DNA of 64,000 nt from Eledone cirrhosa (lineage: Eukaryota; Mollusca; Cephalopoda; Octopoda; Eledonidae): contig OZ024744.1 of the NCBI GenBank assembly GCA_964016885.1, positions 114,218,674-114,282,673 of the forward strand, written 5' to 3'. This document shows, piece after piece, positions 29,901-45,900 of this stretch. Positions within the stretch are counted from its first letter, which is position 1; every line of letters begins with the position of its first letter. The position numbers and the translations under genes were made by a program. Under the pieces are notes generated by a model, which saw only the letters and a program-made list of their open reading frames with translations, made no database searches and was not told the origin of the DNA.

Positions 29901-32900
29901 TCACAGCTCTGATACTATGTACATGTGGTTAGAATGTCTCAGGAAAGAATCTCTGAATTGAGAGATCACAGCTCTGATACTATGGACATGTGGTTAGAAT
30001 GTCTCAGGAAAGAATCTCTGAATTGAGAGATCACAGCTCTGATACTACAGATATGTGGTTAGAATGTCTCAGGAAAGAATCACTGAATTGAGAGATCACA
30101 GCTCTGATACTATGGACATGTGGTTAGAATGTCCCAGGAAAGAATCTCTGAATTGAGAGGTCACAGTTCTGATAATACAGATATGTGGTTAGAATGTCTC
30201 AGGAAAGAATCACTGAATTGAGAGATCACAGCTCTGATACTATGGACATGTGGTTAGAATGTCTCAGGAAAGAATCTCTGTATTGAGAGATCACAGCTCT
30301 GATACTATGTACATGTGGTTAGAATGTCTCAGGAAAGAATCTCTGAATTGAGAGATCACAGCTTTGATACTATGTACACGTGGTTAGAATGTCTCAGGAA
30401 AGAATCTCTGAATTGAGAGATCACAGCTCTGATACTATGGACATGTGGTTAGAATGTCTCAGGAAAGAATCTCTGAATTGAGAGATCACAGCTCTGATAC
30501 TATAGATATGTGGTTAGAATGTCTCAGGAAAGAATCACTGAATTGAGAGATCACAGCTCTGATACTATGGACATGTGTTTAGAATGTCCCAGGAAAGAAT
30601 CTCTGAATTGAGAGGTCACAGTTCTGATACTACAGATATGTGGTTAGAATGTCTCATGAAAGAATCACTGAATTGAGAGATTACAGCTCTGATACTATGG
30701 ACATGTGGTTAGAATGTCTCAGGAAAGAATGTCTGAATTGAGAGGTCACAGCTCTGATACTATGGACATGGGGTTAGAATATCTCAGGCAAGAAACTCTG
30801 AATTGAGAGATCACAGCTCTGATACTACAAACATGTGGTTAGAATGTCTCAGGAAGGAATCCCTGAATTGAGAGATCACAGCTCTGATACTATGTACATG
30901 TGGTTAGAATGTCTCAGGAAAGAATCTGTGTATTGAGAGATCACAGCTCTGATACTATGACATGTGGTTAGAATGTCTCAGGAAAGAATCTCTGAATTGA
31001 GATATCACAGATCTGATACTATGGACATGTGTTTAGAATGTCTCAGGAAAGAATCTCTGTATTGAGAGATCACAGCTCTCATACTATGACATGTGGTTAG
31101 AATATCTCAGGCAAGAAACTCTGAATTGAGAGATCACAGCTCTGATACTACAAACATGTGGTTAGAATGTCTCAGGAAAGAATCTCTGAATTGAGAGATC
31201 ACAGCTTTGATACTATGTACTGTGGTTAGAATTTCTCAGGAAAGAATCTCTGAATTGAGAGATCACAGCTTTGATACTATGTACATGTGGTTGGAATGTC
31301 TCAGGAAAGAATCTCTGTATTGAGAGATCACAGCTCTGATACTATGACATGTGGTTAGAATGTCTCAGGAAAGAATCTCTGAATTGAGATATCACAGCTC
31401 TGATACTATGGACATGTGGTTAGAATGTCTCAGGAAAGAATCTCTGAATTGAGATATCACAGCTCTGATACTATGGACATGTGGTTAGAATGTCTCAGGA
31501 AAGAATCTCTGTATTGAGAGATCACAGCTCTGATACTATGTACATGTGGTTAGAATGTCTCAGGAAAGAATCTCTGAATTGAGAGATCACAGCTTTGATA
31601 CTATGTACATGTGGTTAGAATGTCTCAGGAAAGAATCTCTGAATTGAGAGATCACAGCTCTGATACTATGGACATGTGGTTAGAATGTCTCAGGAAAGAA
31701 TCTCTGAATTGAGAGATCACAGCTCTGATACTACAGATATTTGTTTAGAATGTCTCAGGAAAGAATCTCTGAATTGAGATATCACAGCTCTGATACTATG
31801 GACATGTGGTTAGAATGTCTCAGGAAAGAATCTCTGAATTGAGATATCACAGCTCTGATACTATGGACATGTGGTTAGAATGTCTCAGGAAAGAATCTCT
31901 GTATTGAGAGATCACAGCTCTGATACTATGTACATGTGGTTAGAATGTCTCAGGAAAGAATCTCTGAATTGAGAGGTCACAGTTCTGATACTACAGATAT
32001 GTGGTTAGAATGTCTCATGAAAGAATCACTGAATTGAGAGATCACAGCTCTGATACTATGGACATGTGGTTAGAATGTCTCAGGAAAGAATGTCTGAATT
32101 GAGAGGTCACAGCTCTGATACTATGGACATGGGGTTAGAATGTCTCAGGAAAGAATCTCTGAATTGAGAGATCACAGCTCTGATACTATGACATGTGGTT
32201 AGAATGTCTCAGGAAAGAATCTCTGTATTGAGAGATCACAGCTCTGATACTATGACATGTTGTTAGAATATCTCAGGCAAGAAACTCTGAATTGAGAGAT
32301 CACAGCTCTGATACTACAAACATGTGGTTAGAATGTCTCAGGAAGGAATCCCTGAATTGAGAGATCACAGCTCTGATACTATGTACATGTGGTTAGAATG
32401 TCTCAGGAAAGAATCTGTGTATTGAGAGATCACAGCTCTGATACTATGACATGTGGTTAGAATGTCTCAGGAAAGAATCTCTGAATTGAGATATCACAGA
32501 TCTGATACTATGGACATGTGTTTAGAATGTCTCAGGAAAGAATCTCTGTATTGAGAGATCACAGCTCTCATACTATGACATGTGGTTAGAATATCTCAGG
32601 CAAGAAACTCTGAATTGAGAGATCACAGCTCTGATACTACAAACATGTGGTTAGAATGTCTCAGGAAAGAATCTCTGAATTGAGAGATCACAGCTTTGAT
32701 ACTATGTACTGTGGTTAGAATTTCTCAGGAAAGAATCTCTGAATTGAGAGATCACAGCTTTGATACTATGTACATGTGGTTGGAATGTCTCAGGAAAGAA
32801 TCTCTGTATTGAGAGATCACAGCTCTGATACTATGACATGTGGTTAGAATGTCTCAGGAAAGAATCTCTGAATTGAGATATCACAGCTCTGATACTATGG

Positions 32901-35500
32901 ACATGTGGTTAGAATGTCTCAGGAAAGAATCTCTGAATTGAGATATCACAGCTCTGATACTATGGACATGTGGTTAGAATGTCTCAGGAAAGAATCTCTG
33001 TATTGAGAGATCACAGCTTTGATACTATGTACATGTGGTTAGAATGTCTCAGGAAAGAATCTCTGAATTGAGAGATCACAGCTCTGATACTATGGACATG
33101 TGGTTAGAATGTCTCAGGAAAGAATCTCTGAATTGAGAGATCACAGCTCTGATACTACAGATATTTGTTTAGAATGTCTCAGGAAAGAATCTCTGAATTG
33201 AGATATCACAGCTCTGATACTATGGACATGTGGTTAGAATGTCTCAGGAAAGAATCTCTGAATTGAGATATCACAGCTCTGATACTAAGGACATGTGGTT
33301 AGAATGTCTCAGTAAAGAATCTCTGAATTGAGATATCACAGCTCTGATACTATGGACATGTGGTTAGAATGTCTCAGGAAAGAATCTCTGAATTGAGATA
33401 TCACAGCTCTGATACTATGGACATGTGGTTAGAATGTCTCAGGAAAGAATCTCTGAATTGAGAGATCACAGCTCTGATACTACAGATATGTGGTTAGAAT
33501 GTCTCAGGAAAGAATCTCTGAATTGAGAGGTCACAGTTCTGATACTACAGATATGTGGTTAGAATGTCTCAGGAAAGAATCACTGAATTGAGAGATCACA
33601 GCTCTGATACTATGGACATGTGGTTAGAATGTCTCAGGAAAGAATCTCTGAATTGAGAGGTCACAGCTCTGATACTATGGACATGGGGTTAGAATGTCTC
33701 AAGAAAAAATCTCTGAATTGAGAGATCACAGCTCTGATACTATGACATGTGGTTAGAATGTCTCAGGAAAGAATCTCTGTATTGAGAGATCACAGCTCTG
33801 ATACTATGACATGTGGTTAGAATATCTCAGGCAAGAAACTCTGAATTGAGAGATCACAGCTCTGATACTACAAACATGTGGTTAGAATGTCTCAGGAAAG
33901 AATCTCTGAATTGAGAGATCACAGCTCTGATACTATGTACATGTGGTTAGAATGTCTCAGGAAAGAATCTGCGTATTGAGAGATCACAGCTCTGATACTA
34001 TGACATGTGGTTAGAATGTCTCAGGAAAGAATCTCTGAATTGAGATATCACAGCTCTGATACTATGGACATGTGGTTAGAATGTCTCAGGAAAGAATCTC
34101 TGAATTGAGAGATCACAGCTCTGACACTATGTACATGTGGTTAGAATGTCTCAGAAAAGAATCTCTGAATTGAGAGATCACAGCTATCTCTAATACTATG
34201 TACATGTGGTTAGAATGTCTCAGGAAAGAATCTCTGAATTGAGAGATCACAGCTCTGATACTATGACATGTGGTTAGAATGTCTCAGGAAAGAATCTCTG
34301 AATTGAGAGATCACAGCTCTGATACTACAGACATGTGGTTAGAATGTCTCAGGAAAGAATCTCTGAATTGAGAGATCACAGCTCTGATACTACAGACATG
34401 TGGTTAGAATGTCTCAGGAAAGAATCTCTGAATTGAGAGATCACAGCTCTGACACTATGGACATGTGGTTAGAGTGTCTCAGGAAAGAATCTCTGAATTG
34501 AGAGATCACAGCACTGATACTATGGACATGTGGTTAAAATATCTCAGGAAAGAAACTCTGAATTGAGAGATCACAGCTTTGATACTATGTACATGTGGTT
34601 AGAATGTCTCAGGAAAGAATCTTTGAATTGAGAGATCACAGCTCTGACACTATGGACATGTGGTTAGAATGTCTCAGTAAAGAATCTCTGAATTGAGATA
34701 TCACAGCTCTGATACTATGGACATGTGGTTAGAATGTCTCAGGAAAGAATCTCTGAATTGAGATATCACAGCTCTGATACTATGGACATGTGGTTAGAAT
34801 GTCTCAGGAAAGAATCTCTGAATTGAGAGATCACAGCTCTGATACTACAGATATGTGGTTAGAATGTCTCAGGAAAGAATCTCTGAATTGAGAGGTCACA
34901 GTTCTGATACTACAGATATGTGGTTAGAATGTCTCAGGAAAGAATCACTGAATTGAGAGATCACAGCTCTGATACTATGGACATGTGGTTAGAATGTCTC
35001 AGGAAAGAATCTCTGAATTGAGAGGTCACAGCTCTGATACTATGGACATGGGGTTAGAATGTCTCAGGAAAAAATCTCTGAATTGAGAGATCACAGCTCT
35101 GATACTATGACATGTGGTTAGAATGTCTCAGGAAAGAATCTCTGTATTGAGAGATCACAGCTCTGATACTATGACATGTGGTTAGAATATCTCAGGCAAG
35201 AAACTCTGAATTGAGAGATCACAGCTCTGATACTACAAACATGTGGTTAGAATGTCTCAGGAAAGAATCTCTGAATTGAGAGATCACAGCTCTGATACTA
35301 TGTACATGTGGTTAGAATGTCTCAGGAAAGAATCTGCGTATTGAGAGATCACAGCTCTGATACTATGACATGTGGTTAGAATGTCTCAGGAAAGAATCTC
35401 TGAATTGAGATATCACAGCTCTGATACTATGGACATGTGGTTAGAATGTCTCAGGAAAGAATCTCTGAATTGAGAGATCACAGCTCTGACACTATGTACA
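27000..35500 (+). repeat. Nested higher-order duplications with 1.36-1.89-kb offsets
   Basis: The rare word aatccctgaattg occurs at 28971, 30858 and 32347 (offsets 1887 and 1489). The gcgtattgag variant occurs at 33971 and about 35336 (offset 1365, exactly 21 monomers). Clusters of gataatacagatatg monomers at 27.6-28.2 kb recur at 29.65-30.2 kb. The unequal offsets indicate repeated, overlapping block duplications. Limits are approximate. Confidence 0.7.
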
Positions 35501-36999
35501 TGTGGTTAGAATGTCTCAGAAAAGAATCTCTGAATTGAGAGATCACAGCTATCTCTAATACTATGTACATGTGGTTAGAATGTCTCAGGAAAGAATCTCT
35601 GAATTGAGAGATCACAGCTCTGATACTATGACATGTGGTTAGAATGTCTCAGGAAAGAATCTCTGAATTGAGAGATCACAGCTCTGATACTACAGACATG
35701 TGGTTAGAATGTCTCAGGAAAGAATCTCTGAATTGAGAGATCACAGCTCTGATACTACAGACATGTGGTTAGAATGTCTCAGGAAAGAATCTCTGAATTG
35801 AGAGATCACAGCTCTGACACTATGGACATGTGGTTAGAGTGTCTCAGGAAAGAATCTCTGAATTGAGAGATCACAGCACTGATACTATGGACATGTGGTT
35901 AAAATATCTCAGGAAAGAAACTCTGAATTGAGAGATCACAGCTTTGATACTACGTACATGTGGTTAGAATGTCTCAGGAAAGAATCTTTGAATTGAGAGA
36001 ACACAGCTTTGATACTATGTACATGTGGTTAGAATGTCTCAGGAAAGAATCTCTGAATTGAGAGATCACAGCTCTGATACTATGGACATGTGGTTAGAAT
36101 GTCTCAGGAAAGAATCTCTGAATTGAGGGATCACAGCTCTGATACTATAGATATGTGGTTAGAATGTCTCAGGAAAGAATCACTGAATTGAGAGATCACA
36201 GCTCTGATACTATGGACATGTGGTTAGAATGTCCCAGGAAAGAATCTCTGAATTGAGAGGTCACAGTTCTGATACTACAGATATGTGGTTAGAATGTCTC
36301 AGGAAAGAATCACTGAATTGAGAGATCACAGCTCTGATACTATGGACATGTGGTTAGAAAGTCTCAGGAAAGAATCTCTGAATTGAGAGGTCACAGCTCT
36401 GATACTATGGACATGGGGTTAGAATGTCTCAGGAAAGAATCACTGAATTGAGAGATCACAGCTCTGATACTATGACATGTGGTTAGAATGTCTCAGGAAA
36501 GAATCTCTGTATTGAGAGATCACAGCTCTGATACTATGACATGTGGTTAGAATATCTCAGGCAAGAAACTCTGAATTGAGAGATCACAGCTCTGATACTA
36601 CAAACATGTGGTTAGAATGTCTCAGGAAAGAATCTCTGAATTGAGAGATCACAGCTCTGATACTATGTACATGTGGTTAGAATGTCTCAGGAAAGAATCT
36701 GTGTATTGAGAGATCACAGCTCTGATACTATGACATGTGGTTAGAATGTCTCAGGAAAGAATCTCTGAATTGAGATATCACAGCTCTGATACTATGGACA
36801 TGTGGTTAGAATGTCTCAGGAAAGAATCTCTGTATTGAGAGATCACAGCTCTGATACTATGACATGTGGTTAGAATATCTCAGGCAAGAAACTCTGAATT
36901 GAGAGATCACAGCTCTGATACTACAAACATGTGGTTAGAATGTCTCAGGAAAGAATCTCTGAATTGAGAGATCACAGCTTTGATACTATGTACATGTGG

Positions 37000-39900
37000 T
37001 TAGAATTTCTCAGGAAAGAATCTCTGAATTGAGAGATCACAGCTTTGATACTATGTACATGTGGTTAGAATGTCTCAGGAAAGAATCTCTGAATTGAGAT
37101 ATCACAGCTCTGATACTATGGACATGTGGTTAGAATGTCTCAGGAAAGAATCTCTGAATTGAGAGATCACAGCTCTGATACTACAGATATGTGGTTAGAA
37201 TGTCTCAGGAAAGAATCACTGAATTGAGAGATCACAGCTCTGATACTATGGACATGTGGTTAGAATGTCCCAGGAAAGAATCTCTGAATTGAGAGGTCAC
37301 AGTTCTGATACTACAGATATGTGGTTAGAATGTCTCAGGAAACAATCACTGAATAGAGAGATCACAGCTCTGATACTATGGACATGTGGTTAGAATGTCT
37401 CAGGAAAGAATCTCTGTATTGAGAGATCACAGCTCTGATACTATGTACATGTGGTTAGAATGTCTCAGAAAAGAATCTCTGAATTGAGAGATCACAGCTC
37501 TGATACTATGTACATGTGGTTAGAAAGTCTCAGGAAAGAATCTCTGAATTGAGAGATCACAGCTCTGATACTATGACATGTGGTTAGAATGTCTCAGGAA
37601 AGAATCTCTGAATTGAGAGATCACAGCTCTGATACTACAGACATGTGGTTAGAATGTCTCAGGAAAGAATCTCTGAATTGAGAGATCACAGCTCTGATAC
37701 TACAGACATGTGTTTAGAATGTCTCAGGAAAGAATCTCTGAATTGAGAGATCACAGCTCTGACACTATGGACATGTGGTTAGAATGTCTCAGGAAAGAAT
37801 CTCTGAATTGAGAGATCACAGCTTTGATACTATGTACATGTGGTTAGAATGTCTCAGGAAAGAATCTCTGAATTGAGAGATCACAGCTTTGATACTATGT
37901 ACATGTGGTTAGAATGTCTCAGGAAAGAATCTCTGAATTGAGATATCACAGCTCTGATACTATGGACATGTGGTTAGAATGTCTCAGGAAAGAATCTCTG
38001 AATTGAGATATCACAGCTCTGATACTATGGACATGTGGTTAGAATGTCTCAGGAAAGAATCTGTGTATTGAGAGATCACAGCTCTCATACTTTGTACATG
38101 TGGTTAGAATGTCTCAGGAAAGAATCTCTGAATTGAGAGATCACAGCTCTGATACTACAGATATGTGGTTAGAATGTCTCAGGAAAGAATCACTGAATTG
38201 AGAGATCACAGCTCTGATACTATGGACATGTGGTTAGAATGTCTCAGGAAAGAATCTCTGAATTGAGAGGTCACAGCTCTGATACTATGGACATGTGGTT
38301 AGAATGTCTCAGGAAAGAATCTCTGAATTGAGAGATCACAGCTCTGATACTATGACATGTGGTTAGAATGTCTCAGGAAAGAATCTCTGTATTGAGAGAT
38401 CACAGCTCTGATACTATGACATGTGGTTAGAATATCTCAGGCAAGAAACTCTGAATTGAGAGATCACAGCTCTGATACTACAAACATGTGGTTAAAACGT
38501 CTCAGGAAAGAATCTCTGAATTGAGATATCACAGCTCTGATACTATGGACATGTGTTTAGAATGTCTCAGGAAAGAATCTCTGTATTGAGAGATCACAGC
38601 TCTGATACTATGACATGTGGTTAGAATATCTCAGGCAAGAAACTCTGAATTGAGAGATCACAGCTCTGATACTACAAACATGTGGTTAGAATGTCTCAGG
38701 AAAGAATCTCTGAATTGAGAGATCACAGCTTTGATACTATGTACATGTGGTTAGAATTTCTCAGGAAAGAATCTCTGAATTGAGAGATCACTGCTTTGAT
38801 ACTATGTACATGTGGTTAGAATGTCTCAGGAAAGAATCTCTGTATTGAGAGATCACAGCTCTGATACTATGACATGTGGTTAGAATGTCTCAGGAAAGAA
38901 TCTCTGAATTGAGATATCACAGCTCTGATACTATGGACATGTGGTTAGAATGTCTCAGGAAAGAATCTCTGTATTGAGAGATCACAGCTCTGATACTATG
39001 ACATGTGGTTAGAATATCTCAGGCAAGAAACTCTGAATTGAGAGATCACAGCTCTGATACTACAAACATGTGGTTAGAATGTCTCAGGAAAGAATCTCTG
39101 AATTGAGAGATCACAGCTTTGATACTATGTACATGTGGTTAGAATTTCTCAGGAAAGAATCTCTGAATTGAGAGATCACTGCTTTGATACTATGTACATG
39201 TGGTTAGAATGTCTCAGGAAAGAATCTCTGTATTGAGAGATCACAGCTCTGATACTATGACATGTGGTTAGAATGTCTCAGGAAAGAATCTCTGAATTGA
39301 GATATCACAGCTCTGATACTATGGACATGTGGTTAGAATGTCTCAGGAAAGAATCTCTGAATTGAGATATCACAGCTCTGATACTATGGACATGTGGTTA
39401 GAATGTCTCAGGAAAGAATCTCTGTATTGAGAGATCACAGCTCTGATACTATGTACATGTGGTTAGAATGTCTCAGGAAAGAATCTCTGAATTGAGAGAT
39501 CACAGCTCTGATACTATGTACATGTGGTTAGAATGTCTCAGGAAAGAATCTCTGAATTGAGAGATCACAGCTCTGATACTACAGATATGTGGTTAGAATG
39601 TCTCAGGAAAGAATCACTGAATTGAGAGATCACAGCTCTGATACTATGGACATGTGGTTAGAAAGTCCCAGGAAAGAATCTCTGAATTGAGAGGTCACAG
39701 TTCTGATACTACAGATATGTGGTTAGAATGTCTCAGGAAAGAATCACTGAATTGAGAGATCACAGCTCTGATACTATGGACATGTGGTTAGAATGTCTCA
39801 GGAAAGAATCTCTGTATTGAGAGATCACAGCTCTGATACTATGTACATGTGGTTAGAATGTTTCAGAAAAGAATCTCTGAATTGAGAGATCACAGCTCTG

Positions 39901-42900
39901 ATACTATGTACATGTGGTTAGAATGTCTCAGGAAAGAATCTCTGAATTGAGAGATCACAGCTCTGATACTATGACATGTGGTTAGAATGTCTCAGGAAAG
40001 AATCTCTGAATTGAGAGATCACAGCTCTGATACTATGACATGTGGTTAGAATGTCTCAGGAAAGAATCTCTGAATTGAGAGATCACAGCTCTGATACTAT
40101 GGACATGTGGTTAGAATATCTCAGGAAAGAATCTCTGTATTGAGAGATCACAGCTCTGATACTACAGATATGTGGTTAGAATATCTCAGGAAAGAATCTA
40201 TGAATTGAGAGATCACAGCTCAGATACTATGACATGTGGTTAGAATGTCTCAGGAAAGAATCTCTGAATCGAGAGATCACAGCTCTGATACTATGTACAT
40301 GTGGTTAGAATGTCTCAGAAAAGAATCTCTGAATTGAGAGATCACAGCTCTCTCTAATACTATGTACAGGTGGTTAGAATGTCTCAGGAAAGAATCTCTG
40401 AATTGAGAGATCACAGCTCTGATACAATGACATGTAGTTAGAATGTCTAAGGAAAGAATCTCTGAATTGAGAGATCACAGCTCTGATACAATGACATGTG
40501 GTTAGAATGTCTCAGGAAAGAATCTCTGAATTGAGAGATCACAGCTCTGATACTACAGACATGTGGTTAGAATGTCTCAGGAAAGAATCTCTGAATTGAG
40601 AGATCACAGCTCTGATACTACAGACATGTGGTTAGTATGTCTCAGGAAAGAATCTCTGAATTGAGAGATCACAGCTCTGACACTATGGACATGTGGTTAG
40701 AATGTCTCAGGAAAGAATCTCTGAATTGAGAGATCACAGCTTTGATACTATGTACATGTGGTTAGAATGTCTCAGGAAAGAATCTTTGAATTGAGAGATC
40801 ACAGCTCTGACACTATGGACATGTGGTTAGAGTGTCTCAGGAAAGAATCTCTGAATTGAGAGATCACAGCTCTGATACTATGGACATGTGGTTAGAATAT
40901 CTCAGGAAAGAAATTCTGAATTGAGAGATCACAGCTCTGAAACTACAAACATGTGGTTAGAATGTCTCAGGAAAGAATCTCTGAATTGAGAGATCACTAA
41001 GCTCTGATACTATGTACATGTGGTTAGAATGTCTCAGGAAAGAATCTGTGTATTGAGAGATCACAGCTCTGATACTATGACATGTGGTTAGAATGTCTCA
41101 GGAAAGAATTTCTGAATTGAGATATCACAGCTCTGATACTATGGACATGTGGTTAGAATGTCTCAGAAAAGAATCTCTGTATTGAGAGATCACAGCTCTG
41201 ATACTATGACATGTGGTTGGAATATCTCAGGCAAGAAACTCTGAATTGAGAGATCACAGCTCTGATTCTACAAACATGAGGTTAGAATGTCTCAGGAAAG
41301 AATCTCTGAATTGAGAGATCACAGCTCTGATACTATGTACATGTGGTTAGAATTTCTCAGGAAAGAATCTCTGAATTGAGAGATCACAGCTTTGATACTA
41401 TGTACATGTGGTTAGAATGTCTCAGGAAAGAATCTCTGTATTGAGAGATCACAGCTCTGATACTATGACATGTGGTTAGAGTGTCTCAGGAAAGAATCTC
41501 TGAATTGAGATATCACAGCTTTGATACTATGGACATGTGGTTAGAATGTCTCAGGAAAGAATCTCTGAATTGAGATATCACAGCTCTGATACTATGGACA
41601 TGTGGTTAGAATGTCTCAGGAAAGAATCTCTGTATTGAGAGATCACAGCTCTGATACTATGTACATGTGGTTAGAATGTCTCAGGAAAGAATCTCTGAAT
41701 TGAGAGATCACAGCTTTGATACTATGTACATGTGGTTAGAATGTCTCAGGAAAGAATCTCTGAATTGAGAGATCACAGCTCTGATACTATGGACATGTGG
41801 TTAGAATGTCTCAGGAAAGAATCTCTGAATTGAGAGATCACAGCTCTGATACTACAGATATGTGGTTAGAATGTCTCAGGAAAGAATTACTGAATTGAGA
41901 GATCACAGCTCTGAAACTATGGACATGTGGTTAGAATGTCCCAGGAAAGAATCTCTGAATTGAGAGGTCACAGTTCTGATACTACAGATATGTGGTTAGA
42001 ATGTCTCAGGAAAGAATCACTGAATTGAGAGATCACAGCTCTGATACTATGGACATGTGGTTAGAATGTCTCAGGAAAGAATCTCTGTATTGAGAGATCA
42101 CAGCTCTGATACTATGTACATGTGGTTAGAATGTCTCAGGAAAGAATCTCTGAATTGAGAGATCACAGCTTTGATACTATGTACATGTGGTTAGAATGTC
42201 TCAGGAAAGAATCTCTGAATTGAGAGATCACAGCTCTGATACTATGGACATGTGGTTAGAATGTCTCAGGAAAGAATCTCTGAATTGAGAGATCACAGCT
42301 TTGATACTATGTACATGTGGTTAGAATTTCTCAGGAAAGAATCTCTGAATTGAGAGATCACAGCTTTGATACTATGTACATGTGGTTAGAATGTCTCAGG
42401 AAAGAATCTCTGAATTGAGATATCACAGCTCTGATACTATGGACATGTGGTTAGAATGTCTCAGGAAAGAATCTCTGAATTGAGAGATCACAGCTCTGAT
42501 ACTACAGATATGTGGTTAGAATGTCTCAGGAAAGAATCACTGAATTGAGAGATCACAGCTCTGATACTATGGACATGTGGTTAGAATGTCCCAGGAAAGA
42601 ATCTCTGAATTGAGAGGTCACAGTTCTGATACTACAGATATGTGGTTAGAATGTCTCAGGAAACAATCACTGAATAGAGAGATCACAGCTCTGATACTAT
42701 GGACATGTGGTTAGAATGTCTCAGGAAAGAATCTCTGTATTGAGAGATCACAGCTCTGATACTATGTACATGTGGTTAGAATGTCTCAGAAAAGAATCTC
42801 TGAATTGAGAGATCACAGCTCTGATACTATGTACATGTGGTTAGAAAGTCTCAGGAAAGAATCTCTGAATTGAGAGATCACAGCTCTGATACTATGACAT

Positions 42901-45900
42901 GTGGTTAGAATGTCTCAGGAAAGAATCTCTGAATTGAGAGATCACAGCTCTGATACTACAGACATGTGGTTAGAATGTCTCAGGAAAGAATCTCTGAATT
43001 GAGAGATCACAGCTCTGATACTACAGACATGTGTTTAGAATGTCTCAGGAAAGAATCTCTGAATTGAGAGATCACAGCTCTGACACTATGGACATGTGGT
43101 TAGAATGTCTCAGGAAAGAATCTCTGAATTGAGAGATCACAGCTTTGATACTATGTACATGTGGTTAGAATGTCTCAGGAAAGAATCTCTGAATTGAGAG
43201 ATCACAGCTTTGATACTATGTACATGTGGTTAGAATGTCTCAGGAAAGAATCTCTGAATTGAGATATCACAGCTCTGATACTATGGACATGTGGTTAGAA
43301 TGTCTCAGGAAAGAATCTCTGAATTGAGATATCACAGCTCTGATACTATGGACATGTGGTTAGAATGTCTCAGGAAAGAATCTGTGTATTGAGAGATCAC
43401 AGCTCTCATACTTTGTACATGTGGTTAGAATGTCTCAGGAAAGAATCTCTGAATTGAGAGATCACAGCTCTGATACTACAGATATGTGGTTAGAATGTCT
43501 CAGGAAAGAATCACTGAATTGAGAGATCACAGCTCTGATACTATGGACATGTGGTTAGAATGTCCCAGGAAAGAATCTCTGAATTGAGAGGTCACAGTTC
43601 TGATACTACAGATATGTGGTTAGAATGTCTCAGGAAAGAATCACTGAATTGAGAGATCACAGCTCTGATACTATGGACATGTGGTTAGAATGTCTCAGGA
43701 AAGAATCTCTGAATTGAGAGGTCACAGCTCTGATACTATGGACATGTGGTTAGAATGTCTCAGGAAAGAATCTCTGAATTGAGAGATCACAGCTCTGATA
43801 CTATGACATGTGGTTAGAATGTCTCAGGAAAGAATCTCTGTATTGAGAGATCACAGCTCTGATACTATGACATGTGGTTAGAATATCTCAGGCAAGAAAC
43901 TCTGAATTGAGAGATCACAGCTCTGATACTACAAACATGTGGTTAGAACGTCTCAGGAAAGAATCTCTGAATTGAGATATCACAGCTCTGATACTATGGA
44001 CATGTGGTTAGAATGTCTCAGGAAAGAATCTCTGTATTGAGAGATCACAGCTCTGATACTATGACATGTGGTTAGAATATCTCAGGCAAGAAACTCTGAA
44101 TTGAGAGATCACAGCTCTGATACTACAAACATGTGGTTAGAATGTCTCAGGAAAGAATCTCTGAATTGAGAGATCACAGCTTTGATACTATGTACATGTG
44201 GTTAGAATTTCTCAGGAAAGAATCTCTGAATTGAGAGATCACTGCTTTGATACTATGTACATGTGGTTAGAATGTCTCAGGAAAGAATCTCTGTATTGAG
44301 AGATCACAGCTCTGATACTATGACATGTGGTTAGAATGTCTCAGGAAAGAATCTCTGAATTGAGATATCACAGCTCTGATACTATGGACATGTGGTTAGA
44401 ATGTCTCAGGAAAGAATCTCTGAATTGAGATATCACAGCTCTGATACTATGGACATGTGGTTAGAATGTCTCAGGAAAGAATCTCTGTATTGAGAGATCA
44501 CAGCTCTGATACTATGTACATGTGGTTAGAATGTCTCAGGAAAGAATCTCTGAATTGAGAGATCACAGCTTTGATACTATGTACATGTGGTTAGAATGTC
44601 TCAGGAAAGAATCTCTGAATTGAGAGATCACAGCTCTGATACTATGTACATGTGGTTAGAATGTCTCAGGAAAGAATCTCTGAATTGAGAGATCACAGCT
44701 CTGATACTACAGATATGTGGTTAGAATGTCTCAGGAAAGAATCACTGAATTGAGAGATCACAGCTCTGATACTATGGACATGTGGTTAGAAAGTCCCAGG
44801 AAAGAATCTCTGAATTGAGAGGTCACAGTTCTGATACTACAGATATGTGGTTAGAATGTCTCAGGAAAGAATCACTGAATTGAGAGATCACAGCTCTGAT
44901 ACTATGGACATGTGGTTAGAATGTCTCAGGAAAGAATCTCTGTATTGAGAGATCACAGCTCTGATACTATGTACATGTGGTTAGAATGTTTCAGAAAAGA
45001 ATCTCTGAATTGAGAGATCACAGCTCTGATACTATGTACATGTGGTTAGAATGTCTCAGGAAAGAATCTCTGAATTGAGAGATCACAGCTCTGATACTAT
45101 GACATGTGGTTAGAATGTCTCAGGAAAGAATCTCTGAATTGAGAGATCACAGCTCTGATACTATGACATGTGGTTAGAATGTCTCAGGAAAGAATCTCTG
45201 AATTGAGAGATCACAGCTCTGATACTATGGACATGTGGTTAGAATATCTCAGGAAAGAATCTCTGTATTGAGAGATCACAGCTCTGATACTACAGATATG
45301 TGGTTAGAATATCTCAGGAAAGAATCTATGAATTGAGAGATCACAGCTCAGATACTATGACATGTGGTTAGAATGTCTCAGGAAAGAATCTCTGAATCGA
45401 GAGATCACAGCTCTGATACTATGTACATGTGGTTAGAATGTCTCAGAAAAGAATCTCTGAATTGAGAGATCACAGCTCTCTCTAATACTATGTACAGGTG
45501 GTTAGAATGTCTCAGGAAAGAATCTCTGAATTGAGAGATCACAGCTCTGATACAATGACATGTAGTTAGAATGTCTAAGGAAAGAATCTCTGAATTGAGA
45601 GATCACAGCTCTGATACAATGACATGTGGTTAGAATGTCTCAGGAAAGAATCTCTGAATTGAGAGATCACAGCTCTGATACTACAGACATGTGGTTAGAA
45701 TGTCTCAGGAAAGAATCTCTGAATTGAGAGATCACAGCTCTGATACTACAGACATGTGGTTAGTATGTCTCAGGAAAGAATCTCTGAATTGAGAGATCAC
45801 AGCTCTGACACTATGGACATGTGGTTAGAATGTCTCAGGAAAGAATCTCTGAATTGAGAGATCACAGCTTTGATACTATGTACATGTGGTTAGAATGTCT